Source: Tuctoria greenei
Taxonomy: Eukaryota; Streptophyta; Magnoliopsida; Poales; Poaceae
Assembly: GCA_036927565.1 (NCBI GenBank)
Contig: JAYESD010000005.1
Location: 154,400,023-154,464,022, forward strand
Direction of reading: 5' to 3'
Length of the DNA: 64,000 nucleotides
In this document: piece by piece, positions 12,053-24,491 of the stretch
Position numbering within the stretch: the first letter of the stretch is position 1
Layout of the letters: every line of letters starts with the position of its first letter
The notes under the pieces: model-generated
The model's database searches: none
Told to the model about the DNA's origin: nothing
Seen by the model: the letters and a program-made list of their open reading frames with translations, nothing else
Program-made: the position numbers and the translations under genes

Positions 12053-14175
12053 TCAATTTTTGACTTTAGGCACCCAAGCCAACTTAGGTCCTTGTATGTG
12101 TGATACAAGTGTTTTTGGGACCCAAAGTTGCTTGGGGAGCTTCCCCTTCATGCCCTTTATGTCCTTGCCAATGAACCTTGCCTTCACTTTGCCGTCTACT
12201 TTACTCAAGAGATAATAATGATCATTGAAAGTAGACTTGTAGTTAGTAGGCAATTTTGGAGAAGGTCGGTTGGGAAGAGGACACTCCCTTGTATGGTGAC
12301 CGGTGACCTCACAATGTTGGCAATAGGAACCAACTTCCTTGATGAAGCTTGTTCTAAGCTCCGGTGAGGGCACCTTTCCTTTGTTAGGCACCGGGAAGGA
12401 TCCAAGTCCTCTCTTGTTGAAGGCCTTTGCTTGTTGGAAGAGGATTTCCTTGTGCTTGACTTCTCCTTTTGATAGTCTTGCCACACTAGTGCGGAGACTT
12501 TCAATTTCTTCCAACAAGTCCTTCTCCCTAGCATTCTCTTTCAAAGGCAAAGACTTGTGCAAGACATTAGTGGCATGAGAAGTAATGGATACCTTATCAT
12601 TAAGAGTTTGTTTCTTTATATTTTTCAATTCTTGATCAAGCACTTCATAAGTAAGGTTAAGTATTTGATGCTCTTGGATTAACTCACTGTGCTTTCCCAA
12701 GAGTGCTTGGTGGGCTAAGTCAAGCTCATGATGATCTAGCTTGATTTGAGCCTTATCCTCCTCAATTTGCTTGACATGAGATTTGAGCGTGTCATGCTCC
12801 TTAAGTATGCTTTCATACTTGTCAAGAAAATCAAGGTTAGCACTCTCAAGCTTGGCACGAGTTTCTTCAAGGGCCTTGACCTTACTCTTTTCCCTCTTAA
12901 TGGTAGTGTGGTATTCATTTATTAATGAAGTTAAATCATCGAGGGAAAGCTCATCATCACTAGAGTCATCACATACCTTGGTGTTACCTTTAGACATGAG
13001 CCACATGGGAGGTGGATGTAGAGGTGAGTCATCATTGTTGGCAATGGCAAGGCCGGCCAAACTTTCTTCTTCCGCTTCACTCTCTTCATCACTTGATTCT
13101 TCGTCGGTGATCCATTCATTTGCCTCACACATGAACACCTTTTGTGGACCTTTCCTCTTCTTTGGGAAGAGTTTTGCCTTCTTGCCCTTGTAATGTTTCT
13201 TCTTCCCAAAGGATCTTGGTTTGGGCTTGTCCTCTTCATCATCCTGACTATCTTCAAGCTTGCGATGCTTGCCTTGTGGTTCTCTCTTCTTTTGTCTGGT
13301 TTTGGACAATCATAGGAGATGTGGTCTTGATCACCACAATTGTAGCAAGTCTTGTTATCATCTCTCCTTGGTAAAAAAGCTTTCTTCTTAGGATCAAAGG
13401 TGTATCCCTTTTTGGCAATTTTGGAGTTCAAGCAAGAGAACTTTCTCATCATCAAAGCAAGCTCATCGTCGTCATCTTCACTTGATGCTTGCTCTTCTTC
13501 ACTTGAGCTGGGCTCAACCACTTTCTTTTTCTTGAGACTTGTTTTCTTGGTGGAGGCCTTTAGAGCAATTGTCTTTGAAGATGATTGCTCCATCATCCCA
13601 AGTACACTCATCTCATGAGCATGAATCTCTCCAATAAGTTCCGAGACTTCAATGTGGTCAAGAGATTCTTTTTGAAGCATGGAGTTGATGATGTTGTACT
13701 TTGGCTTGGGAAGGAGCATAAGAATCTTGCGGTTGATGAGTCCCTTGCCAAGAGAAGCAATGTCAAGAGCATTAATTTCCTCGATAAGCACATTCAAGCG
13801 AGAAAACATTTCATTAACATTTTCATGAGGTAGCATTTTGAACTCATCATATTTGGCTTTAAGCATATGATATTTTAGTTCTCTGATGCGAGAAGAACCC
13901 TCATGAATTTCAATCAAACAAGCCCAAATTTCACATGCTTTTTCTTTGCTAGCAATCCTAGCAAACACATCTTGGCTAATGCATTCATAAATGGCATTTC
14001 TAGCTTTAGCATCCCACTTGATTTGATCACCAACATAATTATGCTCACCAAACCCCGCATGGGTCGCTTCCCATACCTAGGGAGCAATAGCCTCTAGATA
14101 AGCACGCATGCGTGCTTTCCAATAGGCAAAGTTCTTGCCCTCGAAGATAGGAACCGAACCCCCATTCTTGGCCAT
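12053..14175 (-). pseudogene. Gag of Element B with two CCHC zinc knuckles
   Basis: Forms the virus-like particle and binds RNA. The likely start is ATG 14175 (MAKNGGSVPIFEGKNFAYWK), close to the PBS. A TAG at 14077-14079 breaks the N-terminal part and a frameshift falls near 13285-13310, just after the first knuckle (CYNCGDQDHISYDC). The second frame carries Ser/Asp/Glu-rich stretches, a long Leu/Glu/Lys coiled coil (about 12500-12950) and a second knuckle (CQHCEVTGHHTREC), ending at 12053. Two knuckles and a coiled coil fit Sirevirus gag. Confidence 0.88.
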
Positions 14176-14217
14176 TTTAGCTCTCTAGCGGTGAAGCTAG
14201 AATGATCCAATGAGCAA

Positions 14218-14233
14218 CCTAGCTCTAATACCA
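14218..14233 (-). other. Primer binding site of Element B
   Basis: TGGTATTAGAGCTAGG on the minus strand lies three bases after the 5' LTR. It matches the initiator-Met tRNA primer site TGGTATCAGAGC with one change in the first 12 bases, as in most plant copia elements. Confidence 0.88.
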
Positions 14234-14235
14234 AT

Positions 14236-15678
14236 TGTAAGGATCGAATGCCCAAAAGGGGGGTGAATTGGGCTTTTTTTCAAAAATTAAAGCAATAAAA
14301 CTTAATTACTAAAAGCCCAATTCCCTATGAAAACAACCTATGCATTCAAGTGAATAGTAACTTTGCGGTATATGAAATGCATAAGTGTAAAGGGAGAGGA
14401 AGAAAGCGCAAACTCCCGAGGAGACACGAAGACCCGGAGATTTATCCCGTGGTTCGGCAAGATCGTCAAGATCTTCCTACATCCACGTTGTGGCACCCAC
14501 CAAAGGGTATGGCCACTCCCAAGTCACCAAGACCAGGGATCTTCACTATACTTCTCCGTTCGCCAACCTCTGCAAGGTGGAGCTCAAGCCTTGTACAAGT
14601 TGGATCCTCCAGGCTTCCACAACCGTCTTGGTAAGCTCCGAAAGGCTCTCTCAAATACAATCACCAAGGGACACTCCCTTACAGCTCTCACTACACTATA
14701 GATTCCAATCACCAAGAGTGGAAGCACACAAGCGCTATCTCTAGCAAGTTCTAGCCTATCTCTTGGTGTGTAAGTGGTGTAGATGATCTAGAAGTGGTAG
14801 CTCAACGTCTTGAATGCTTGAGAATGTGTAGAGTAGGTCTGGTTGTCAAGACTTGTCGAATAGACTGGTTGAAGGGGTATAAATAGCCAGCCTCCACGAA
14901 ATAGCCGTTGGAAAAGTAGGCTGACATCACTGTTCTGCGAATGTCGGATGATCCGATGCTCCCCCTTCAGTTATCATCGGTCAAATCCAAATTAGCTGAT
15001 GTCACTGTGTCAGATATGACTGTTGTTAGACCGATGTTACACTTGCCTTCTCATCATATGATCCAGTGGCACTTCATCCAGAATTGGTTCAAAATTGATG
15101 CTTACTAGAGTGATTGACCGATGTGTTTATTGTTGTACATCGGATGGTCTGGTGTTACGTTTGGTCCAGGGAGATTGCTTACTGTACTTATGGACCGATG
15201 TAACATGCCCTTTATCATCGGATGATCCGGTGAGTACTTAGTTCTGAGGTCTTCTTCTTCTACTGAACCAACTCGACCAATGTGTTGTTTTCTGGAAACA
15301 TCGGTTGATCCGGTGAGTTGATTTTGATTGCTTCGAGTTGTTTTAAGTGATTCTTTTGGAATTTGCTCGATTGACCTCTTAGACATTGGTTGGAAATATT
15401 CTTCTGATGATTATCAAGCATTGAGTGCTGTCAATTTTGGTTAATAATTTTGACATAAGAGCTTTTACTTCTAATCTTCATAAACATTGATTGATCTCAT
15501 AGAATGATTGTTTAGGGGTCTCCAATTATATCCAATGATCAGTAGATGATATTCATATAGATTTCATTTGATTGTGATGAGTGATATGGGAGACCTTGCA
15601 TCCACAAACTCATTAGTAAAATCCAACGGTTGTCATTAATCGCTGAAACCATACCTCATGGGAGCCTAGATGCTTTCA
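14236..15678 (-). repeat. 5' LTR of Element B
   Basis: 1443 bp, same ends and palindromes as the 3' LTR. A GGGGTATAAATAGCC block (about 14875-14889) reads on the plus strand, opposite to the element, so it should not be taken as the element's own TATA box. Confidence 0.93.
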
Positions 15679-15683
15679 ACACA
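15679..15683. repeat. Target-site duplication ACACA, right of Element B
   Basis: Identical to the left copy at 3452-3456; Element A sequence resumes directly after it. Confidence 0.93.
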
Positions 15684-16095
15684 GCTCCGGCACCTCCCAA
15701 TAGGTCGATCGTCGATGTCTCCATGACGATGGTGGGCGACGTCGAAGCAACCAGATCCGGCACCTTCCAAGGGGCCTGTCGTCAACGTCCCAGGATGTCA
15801 ACGATAGCACCAAGCACGGATAAGTGAGTAAATTCTCGTGCCTTGTACTTGTTGCTAACAGGATTCTCTTGCGATAGCCTACACACCAGGGGCCTGCCAT
15901 CGATGACCCCGCGAAGATGGTGGACGATGCTGGAGCAGCCAGCCCAGGCACCTCCCAAGGGGCCTGCTGTCGACGTCTCAACAACGATTATGGGCAACGC
16001 CGGAGCAGCCAACCCCAGCACCTCCCAAGGGGCCTGCCGTCGACGTCTCAAACAACGATGGTGGGCGACGCCGGAGCGCCCAACTCCGGCAACTG
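15684..16095 (+). repeat. Hairpin tandem array of Element A, part 2
   Basis: Continuation of the array at 1683-3456, with the same GCCGGAG...CTCCGGC hairpins and one more GATAAGTGAGTAAA spacer segment near 15819. It matches 41318-41730 of Element C. Confidence 0.83.
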
Positions 16096-16442
16096 GTGGC
16101 GCTATGACATTCCAACTCCCCTGTTCCACTGGGGGCACATTGAAGACATCCTACAAATCCAATGGTAGATGTTCCCAGCCAAATAATCACATCGACCAAG
16201 GGGCCTCTAAGGGGGTTCTTTAGGCAGGATGTCAATGAGCAACACCTCGGCCATATCAATTGTGCAATCGTTGGTTCTCAAAAGCTAACGGGCTCAACAA
16301 AGTTTCTGCAAACCCTTATGCAACTAAGGACTCAGAACAACAGTTGAGACACACACAGGCCGAGAAGCAAAACACAAATTCAAATTCATTGAGGAATTTG
16401 TACAAGGGGGCGAAACCAAGATACAAAGACGAGCTACCAGAC

Positions 16443-19400
16443 TCAGCCCCGGATGAATTGCGCTATGACGTGTTTGGCGGCTTCCTTAACCTCTGTCGCC
16501 GCTGTCGCCTCGCGCTCCGCAATAGGGCCTTCAAAAATTGGCTCTAAAGGCAGATCGGGATACCGGCTCCGGTAGCACACCAAGATATGGGACGCCACCG
16601 TCTCCGCCGCAGCCCTACCCTCGGCTTCCAGACACTAAGTCAGCTGACGCTCCCGCAGATCGAGCTCCCGGATACGACACCCAGCTTCGTGCTCCGGGCC
16701 TGGACATCGAGATCATGTAGGAGGAGTTCCTGACGCTCAGCCATGTGTTGCGCCTCATCCCGTGCCAAATTGCTCTCCCAGAGCTCAAGGTCTTCGATGC
16801 AGGACTGCAGCCTGTCCCAATCGTCCTCAGCCTGGGCCATCATCGCCTGCGCCACCACTTGTTGATCAGTGACAGTAGCCTCCCTCTTGGCAACGGCGGC
16901 TTCTTGGCGACCTAGGACCTCTCGACCGGCTGCAAGAGCGCGCAGGCGAGCGTCAGCTGCGTCGTTGGCTGCCTTGGCATCTGAGGCCCTCACCAAGCGG
17001 TGCCTCACCTCCAGCTCCTTTCTCTCCTTCTGGTACTTCGCCTTCGCCTCGGCAATCCTAGACCCCAGAAGATCCTCTCAGCCTCGGAGGCGCTCTCCCT
17101 TGGCACGCAGCTTCTCCCACTCCGCGGCAAGAGCCTCCTGCGCCCGATAGAGATTGGATTGCACCTGAAGGATGCTGGATTGGGTAAAGTCCATGACATC
17201 GGAGAGGCGCTCCAGCTGCACCGAAGTCAGGGAAGGTCACTCGGTGATCATCTCAGGGACCTCTTCCTCTCGTAGCGATGAAGGCGAGACCACCAGTACT
17301 GGGGATCTTGCCCCCGGAGACTGGGCAGAAGTTTTGGTGCCACCCGAAGTAGCAGTGCTGACATCACTCAAGGAGTCGCCCGCTGGCTCTACAGTAGTGG
17401 AGGCCAGGTCTTCAACCCCTGGAGCCGACTCCTACATTGCCTCTGCCACGACGGCAGGGAACGCCTCTGCCACGACGGCCGAACGTGCCTCTAGCGCGAT
17501 AGGTGGAGGTACCTCCAGCGCGACAGCTGGAGATACAGCCGGAGGTGCTTCACTACCCGCGTCGGGCGCAGACGACAGAGAAGGGCTCCCTGGACAAGCT
17601 TAGCAGGCTGCCCCGCCTGGGCAGCCGTGGCCTCCTTACCCGACTTCGAACGTTTTTGGGCACTACCCCCGGCGGTAAGGGCATCACAACAGCTGATGTA
17701 GCCCTGCAAATCAAGAACAAGCCCTGACCCATCAACAAACGCATGCGAGATAATAGAGCAAGTATTGGTAAGAATGCCTTATCGACGTTCTCGGAAGCTC
17801 CAGCGAGCCTCCACTTTCGACGATTGAAGCCGCAAGCCAAGACGATGGCGTAACAGGCAAGGCCACCCCAGTTGGGCCTCCACCAAAACCACAAGCAACG
17901 CCGCCACCCTGCACCGGTGTGCCTCCACCAACTCCGATGGAGCAACTCTTGGAGCCTCCCGAGCTGCCGACGATGTCCTTGAGGCCTTTTTGCCTGAGGA
18001 TCCGTAGGTGTGACGCTGCCGGAGCCCCCTGTGGAACCTTGGACCGCGCTGGCGACAGGCATTCTGGATGACGTGCCGACCGCCGATGCTGGCGGAGCCG
18101 CCGTTTGACAGGCCGAGCCTCCCCCTGAAGAATTGCTGATGCCCAATACTTAAGAGGGGCGCGCCGAGGGATGTTGACTTGGAGCGAAGGCCACCTGCGG
18201 CTCCCTGGGTGGCGACAGAGGACGTTTCTCCTTCATGATCTCGACCACTAGTGCCTTCCCCTTGCCTATGTTGGAAATCGGTGCCTTCCCCCTGCCCGTG
18301 TCAGGGACCGGCGCCTTGCCTTTCCCTCTGATGCGGGAGCCTCCTCCGTCATGGAAGCTTTGGAGCCTGAAGAAGGTGTGGACTCCTCCGAAGAGTCGAC
18401 GATGGCCAAGCCCCGGCTCTCACCACCAACCTACCGCGGCGCGAGACCGATCGCGTCCAGGTTGGGCATCTCCTTCAGAACCTTCGTATAAGGGTCCTGA
18501 TCCGTGCAAAGTGGTGGGCAGGCCCGCGGGAAGTTGAAGACATCGTTCGACAGCAGGTCACCGCACACCTTGGACATTGCGTCGAGCACCTATTTTGGGG
18601 TCGTCTATATGTTGTGACCCGGCACCAGCCGAGTGCCATCTCGTAGCCCAAAGTAGAGCCATGCAGGACGGCAACGGTGTTGAAGGGGGACTAGGCGTCG
18701 ACAACGAAGTCCGCCTTCACCTTCAACTCTGACAGACCATGGTCCGCTAGGAATTGGATCCTCTCTATCACCGGGGTGTAGGATTGCTCCAACTCCGGTC
18801 GTTCCTCCCAGGCCTCCTTCCTTATCGTCGCCCATTCGGCGGGCATAACTAGGCAGTTGTGGGCATCGACTTGTACGATCACCCAGTCCTTCCTCTAATC
18901 AACCCACTTCACCAAAGAGAGTGGTCTGATGTACTTAAAGGGGTTGTTGGCCCGATGTTGGAAGCAGTAACCGCTGAGGAATTGGATTTGTTCTTCTTCC
19001 TGGTCCGCCTTAGCATGAAGAACTGCCGGAACACCGGTACGCTCGAATACACCCCGACGAACATATCACTGAAATGTGAGAACACCGCCGCCACCACCAG
19101 AGAGTTTAGCGATAGGTGATGAAGCTAAAGCCCAAGGACTTCCAGTAGTTTCACCAGGAAGGAGGAAACGGGAGGGACGAACCCGGATTATGCGTACGCC
19201 TGGAAGAAGACGATCTCCTTCTCCCCCAACTCCAGTTGCAAGGAGCCGGGACGGATCAGATCCTATCGCTCCTTGTCCTCCCATCCAAAAAGCCGCCTCA
19301 CAGGAGCAACATCCTCCATCCGGGAAGGAGGCGGAGTTGAGTCCATTCGAGCAGGGGTCGAGAACCTCAAGTGTGGGTAGACGCTCAAGAAGGAATACGA

Positions 19401-19538
19401 AGGCACGAATGCTTGGGGCATGCAGGAGGAAGGAACCTCCATCGTGCACAAAGGTACCCCTTTTAAGAACCTTAGTGGCATTTGGGAGTACTGTGTAAAT
19501 TTGAATGAGCTCCGAATCAATGGCTCGTACCATGGCAT
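16443..19538 (-). pseudogene. Antisense gene of Element A: Transposase_28-like, acidic/coiled-coil protein
   Basis: Runs against the element's gag/PR. A candidate ATG is at 19538 and the conserved C-terminal stop at 16443. The N-terminal third has ELGEKEIVFFQAYAYSG-type sequence and an FSHFSDMFVGV block like the plant 'putative gypsy type transposon' domain (PF04195), followed by KDWV and IERIQFLADHGLSELK. The C-terminal part (about 16640-17150) is a Glu/Ala/Gln-rich coiled coil with QEAAVAKREATVTDQQ. An intron at 17704-17782 has the acceptor CAG but a mutated donor (AT for GT). A TAG follows EDKER near 19265. Extra ORFs of this kind in antisense orientation are known from Tat-lineage elements; their role is unknown. 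Confidence 0.7.
17704..17782 (-). other. 79-bp intron of the Element A antisense gene (donor lost)
   Basis: Aligned with the 79-bp intron in Element C. The acceptor ends TTTGCAG, but the donor reads CG-ATAAGG where Element C has CG-GTAAGG. Confidence 0.6.
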
Positions 19539-19864
19539 CCATGATAAATGGGCTCAGGTCCCCCATCAGGAAAACCAGCCTGGGTAGTTCTCCACCTAAG
19601 AAGGCAACCCGGCGGTTCCCATAAAGATGGAAGTGAAAGAAGCAGAAGTGCAGCAAGTGCCTTGGGAACCGTCGCGATAATGTTGTAGCAAGGAAATATC
19701 ACATCGCCACGACCCCTCAACCAGAAAGGGACGCGTGGTCACGGTAGCAGAGGAGCGCACCACTTTGATTGATCAAGACAAAATTAAAAGGCCGCGCAGG
19801 AAAGCAGGATAAGGGCTCAACCCTCGGGCTCGTCGCCTCCCCCCAAGGTGGACCCAGGGGCAAC

Positions 19865-20675
19865 TGTCGGTACCCGGCATACCGGGTACCCTCGCGCACA
19901 TGTTAAAGCCGCCTAGGTACCCTTGCATCCCAGCAGAGGCGGGGTCCGAGGGCGCCACGTGTTCAAGAGACCTGGACCCATCAGCCACAAATTGGAGGTC
20001 CAGGAGATCCGCAAGAAACCCGATGGAGAAGCTCAGCACCCTCTTTCGGAGACAAGCCTCCATGTAAACCACGTATCCAGCAGGTAAGGACCCCTCCTCC
20101 TCGTGAGGCAGGGCTCCAGAGCTGCCATATGGACAAAGACATCAGGCGGACCACCTCCCGAATGGGTGGGCTCCAGCACTGCCACGTATATTGCAAGGTG
20201 GGACCTAATATCCACCACGGAGGTGAGCTCCCGGCACCGACGCATATCCAGGAGGACGAGGCCTAGCCATAGCCGCAGAGGTGAGCTCCAGAGCCAACAT
20301 GTGGCCTGCAAGACAGGACCTGACCTCCGCCGCAGAGGTGAGCTCCCGAGCTTCCACGTGGTTTGCGAGTCGGGACCTGACCTCCCCTACAGAGGTGAGC
20401 TCTCGAGCTGTCACATAGTCCAGCCACTTGCCTTAGGCGGAGGGATGCGGGAGTTAAGAGGACGGTGCGTCTTGTCCCTATCAAGGATTGAAGATACGCG
20501 GCTTCCCCAGAAGAATTGGCTCGACGCACGCCTAATGTCAGGTACCGCTACGACCAATCGCATCACTGTGGAGGCGCCGCAGGCCTATCCCACTCCACCA
20601 AGTGGGTAGCTTACGACGACAGAGACAATTGGACAGGACATCCCCTGCCAATGTTAGCAACAGCGCATGGGCTAC
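19865..20675 (+). repeat. Truncated 3' LTR of Element A
   Basis: Begins TGTCGGTACCCGG after a CAAGGTGGACCCAGGGGCAAC purine-rich tract and follows the Element C LTR for 811 bases, then stops at ...GGGCTAC. The last roughly 400 bp, with the TATA box and R/U5, are missing. It includes the roughly 57-bp GGTGAGCTCC tandem units of the U3. Confidence 0.88.
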
Positions 20676-21282
20676 AGGGGGCAGACTAGTCCGGCCCTCA
20701 GGGTTTACTCAGTTTCTCCCACACTAAGTCTCAAACGGACGAGTCTACGTCACCATGGACAAGTCCAAACTTTTCCAGGGATCTTTGGTCCGTTCCAAAA
20801 CGGACAAGTTCAGTTTTTGTGGTATTAGCTCCAACTCCACTAAGGGATCAACGGACTAGCCCGACCCATACAGACAAGTCCGATCTCCTCCAGAGACCTT
20901 TAGTCCGACTCAAAATGGTCTTCTCTGCCTGACCAGACTAGTCCGGCCCCGAGGCCCGGACTAGTCCAGCCTCCTAGGGTTTTTCTCTCATTTTGGCTTC
21001 TCACTTAGGTTTTTCTCTCAACCACCACCTTGAGCCCTCTAGAATGATCTCAATGCACATGATACAGCCACCCTCACACAAGATACGGCTCATCTAAGCT
21101 CAACACCATAGAAACTCTAATTTCTACTCTTGAGTCTTTGACGCCCGTTTCGACCTTTTCCTTTTGAGGGATTTTGTCTCATTTCAACCATTACACATGT
21201 GTTTAAGATCAACTCAGCTCATTAATATCTTAATTGCCATCATCAATCATCTAAGACCCACGGGGATGCCTAGATGCACTTT
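20676..21282 (-). repeat. Sirevirus LTR fragment
   Basis: On the minus strand it begins TGAAAGTGCATCTAGG at 21282, a start shared with the Element D LTR. It contains several CGGACTAGTCCG-type palindromes. No PPT lies to its right and no CA end is found on the left, so it is a fragment joined to the broken Element A LTR at 20675/20676. Confidence 0.55.
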
Positions 21283-23813
21283 CATAACCTTCTTCGAACA
21301 TGTCCGCTTTTGCTGCGGACTAGTCGTTTTTCTCTCTATACAATTTTCAGACTTGTCTGGTCCAGTGCGGACTAGTCTGGTATCCCGATTCCTTGAAATT
21401 TTGCTAAGTCCTTGGACTTGTCTGGACTTGTTCGTTCCTAGTCAGACTTGTCTGTTTTCCTCTCTGACTAAAATTGGACTTGTCCGGTTTCGGCCAGACT
21501 TGTCTGTTTTTCCTCTAACTAAGTTTGGACTTGTCCGATATAGTACGAACTTATTCGATTTCTCTCTGACTAACTTTGGACTAGTCCGACCTTGTGCGGA
21601 CTTGGCCGGTGATCGCGATTCCGAGTTGATCTTTTGTTCCACGACGTGTTTTTGGGTTTTACCTTAAGTGGGCCTAAGGACGTCATGTCTAACCCATTTT
21701 GGAGCACATGTGGGACCCCACACCGGCCTCCACCCACCCCAAACTCGAAATCCATTAGACCCTAGCCCTCCACCCCTATATATACAACCCAACACCCCAC
21801 CATTTTACATCTTTTTGCCACCTTTAAAACACACTCAAACCCTAGTTCGTGGATAGCCGCCGCCAAGGAGGGAGAAGGAGATTCAGAGCAAGAAGAAGAA
21901 GAAGAAGAAGAAGAGGAAACGAAAGAGGATCAAGTGATCAAGATCTCCATTGAGTTTTTGTTCTTCATCAACAATTCACCTTCAAGTTTCTTCATCAACC
22001 CTAGGTCATCAAGATTCAAGTGTTGCCTCTGAAACCCTTGATTCATTGGAGTTCTAAACATATGGTATACCTTCCACTTCTCTTTCTCATGTGAATTCAA
22101 CCCCATTTCTCCAAATTCATGTCTATCTAGAAAACCCTAATTCGCCGGTTTTGCGAAGGGCGGACTAGTCCGGCCTTACTGTGGACTAGTCCGATTTTGC
22201 TGTCTGTTTCCTGCTGAATTAGATCTAAATTGATTTGAATCAATTCCAAACCTATACAAACTTGTTAAAAACTATTAGAACTAGATAGTAAACATTATTA
22301 ACAACTCATTAACTAGTTTTGCCTCACAATTGCATAAATCATGCATGGCATAACATATTGAGTAATATATGTGCACTTATTTATTGCAATTCTTGTCTTT
22401 TATGTTTATTGTATGGTTTACAGGGATTTGCGCTAGAGAGTGCTGTGGAGGACCTCCAGCACCAGAAATTTGAAGTCTTTGATCCCAACCAAGCAAGCAT
22501 GATATATATGAACCAAGCAAACAACTATACCATTTAATTATACATTAATGAGATTATGGTTAATACGAACTGGTTAATATGATATGGTAATGGGTGATCT
22601 AAGCAAGCATGGTATGTGGATTGGGTTGGATGCTATGGTGGTTTTGCTTGCTTTAGATCTAAGGACCAGTTCGTGGAGCGATCATCCAAGATTTACAGTG
22701 CCACCACGAGGCCAAGTATGGGTGCGGCATAGCTGATTAATTAGGACATTGCTAGTATTGCGTAGATCATTTGGAGCACCGGGGAAGGGGAGTCGGATTG
22801 GGTTTGGATTTGAGGCGGGACTCCCTGGGATCTGAATGGCACAAGAGGGGGCCCTTGTTTGAAGATGTGCTCAGTTGGAGGCATCACCACCGGTCAAACC
22901 TCAGTGGGTGCGTACATGCTAGAAATCCCTTTTTAAAGGCTATTTTGTGATGTCTTGGCCACACACCTAAGGAAGTGTGAGACGGCATAATAGAGATTCC
23001 ATAGTCATCAAAAGGTGATGAAATCACGAACACGTCGATAAAGTGGTACAACCTCTGTAGAGTGTCTTTAAAACTATCATGATAATCGTGCTCCCGGTCA
23101 TGAGCAACCTGGACCCTCACATGATTAGAGGGAATCTTGGGATGTGGTTATGGTTTGGTACCAGTTATGGTTGATAATATGGTTACGACTGGTTATGAAT
23201 TGAATTATGGTATTGGATATGGTTAACGGTAATGGTGAAAACTGGTATAATAGTGATGGATATGGAATATGGACTTATACTACGGTAATCATTATGGTAT
23301 ATGATGGGTTTACTTCACATACATATACTACACTGCTTTTCAAATGTTTTAATGTACTATTCAGCACTTAGCCGTTATTATATTCGTCATTTGTATCAGC
23401 TACATGTCATAGTTTCCACACTTGCTAAGTACGACATGTACTCACTCTTGCAATTCCCCCACCAACAGTTGCAGGTCAGGATTGGGAGTATAACATTGAT
23501 AATGCAGAGTTCTAGGTTGTTTCTGTCGTCAGCTTGCCTGTGGTTTGATTGGAGTTGTGCCATATACCCTTATGCTTATTTTGCTTAGTTTGCTTATTTA
23601 GTTTATTTGTGCTATATTAGTTCAAACTTGTGATTATAATCATTAGAGCTTGTATTCGAGGATATTTTGCATTCTGTAATAAAAGTGTTTAATTAATCTT
23701 GTTCTATGGTAATTTTATGTATATCCTTTTGTTAATGCACTCGTCTATGTGTGATAAAGGTTCTGGGCACACATATGTGTTCACATGGTTCATTTTTGGA
23801 ACCGGGTGTTACA
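21283..23813 (+). repeat. 5'-truncated Ty3/gypsy LTR, same family as the solo LTR
   Basis: Ends GGGTGTTACA at 23813. It is homologous over most of its length to the reverse complement of 24492-27341: shared clusters of GGACTTGTCC/GGACTAGTCC motifs, a TATA box (CTATATATACAACC near 21775), a GAA-rich leader at 21890-21915 and the ...GCTAAGTACGACATGTACTC tail. The TGTAACACCC start is missing. The short ORFs inside are not genes. Confidence 0.75.
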
Positions 23814-24486
23814 ATGAAAAATGATTTTGCAAACTTATGAATGAGCTAAATATCCTAGATTATTGAAATGTGGCTTGAGATGTTGCACATCTGATTGCAA
23901 GTAGCTAGCTTAGGATCTTCAAAAACTTGCATGCTTGCAAAAACTCACCTCCCTCATTTTTCTCTCAAATTATCTTACCTGTATCTTAATGGATTATGGT
24001 CATTGCTTGAATGTTTGGTTGCTTTACTGGCCATATCTATCAAGGATATTTGTGAAAATTTGTTTACAATATCTCTTATCCCTCCATATAGTCCTCCTAA
24101 GATTCACATTGATATGTATTGGGGGGGAACGGACTTGTCCGGTCCAATGGTTCAAATTTGTCTGATGAGGGCTTTGTTTAAAGTTTCTATTGTCTATCTG
24201 ACATATCCGAACCAGGTGTTGGTATTTCTTAACGTATACGGTTCATCCTAGCAGAAAAAGGCTAATTCTGCAGAGGCACTAGGCTATCCTAAGCCAAATC
24301 ATGATGAGTTCCGCAAGCGCAAGGAAAGTACCACTGTAGCATTTCACCCAAGAGTATTTCCCTAGGGTATTGTATTTACTTTATCACAAAGGAAGGCAAG
24401 CAAAGAGTGGCAAAATCAAGAGAAGGATAGGGTGTTCTAGTGAGGGATCTAGTAGGATGGGTAAATGATGCAGTGGGGTAGTGTGA
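23814..24486. other. Unassigned repetitive sequence between the two inverted LTRs
   Basis: No gene. AT-rich at first, with one ACGGACTTGTCCGGTCC palindrome near 24130. From about 24240 it changes to sequence that looks like the leader or internal part of another retroelement and appears to continue beyond the solo LTR at 27347. Confidence 0.4.
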
Positions 24487-24491
24487 CACAC
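24487..24491. repeat. Target-site duplication CACAC, left of solo LTR
   Basis: CACAC directly precedes TGTGACACCC and is repeated at 27342-27346. The flank is itself CA-rich, which weakens the match slightly. Confidence 0.75.

Larger units (their letters stand above)
3457..15678 (-). mobile_element. Element B: complete Ty1/copia Sirevirus (12.2 kb)
   Basis: Two LTRs of 1443 bp each, 5-bp target duplications, a PBS beside the right LTR and a PPT beside the left LTR define a full element read on the minus strand. Order in its own direction: 5' LTR (14236-15678), PBS, gag with zinc knuckles, protease, integrase, RT, RNase H, a GC-rich spacer, env-like ORF, multiple PPTs and 3' LTR (3457-4899). 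This order, the env-like ORF after pol, the repeated PPTs and the Met-initiator PBS are hallmarks of Sireviruses. Domain order PR-INT-RT-RH is copia-type. All genes carry stops or frameshifts, so it is not autonomous now. The LTRs differ by a few percent by eye. Confidence 0.93.
1..20675 (+). mobile_element. Element A: non-autonomous Tat-like Ty3/gypsy retrotransposon (5' part outside window, split by Element B)
   Basis: Window base 1 aligns with base 37843 of the complete sister copy Element C, so the 5' LTR, gag and start of PR lie outside the window. Visible in order: protease domain (1-858), spacer, hairpin tandem array (1683-3456, resuming 15684-16095), a gene on the opposite strand (16443-19538) and a 3' LTR cut short at 20675. 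Element B occupies 3457-15678. No RT, RNase H or integrase coding is present, as in Element C. Lineage assignment (Tat) is inferred from the gag/PR type, the antisense Transposase_28-like gene and the variable repeat-rich 3' region, which are known traits of that lineage. Confidence 0.85.

Noticed and set aside
22319..22537. Short plus-strand frame with a leader-like start inside the truncated gypsy LTR
   Set aside because: Not conserved in the inverted copy and lies within LTR U5-like sequence.
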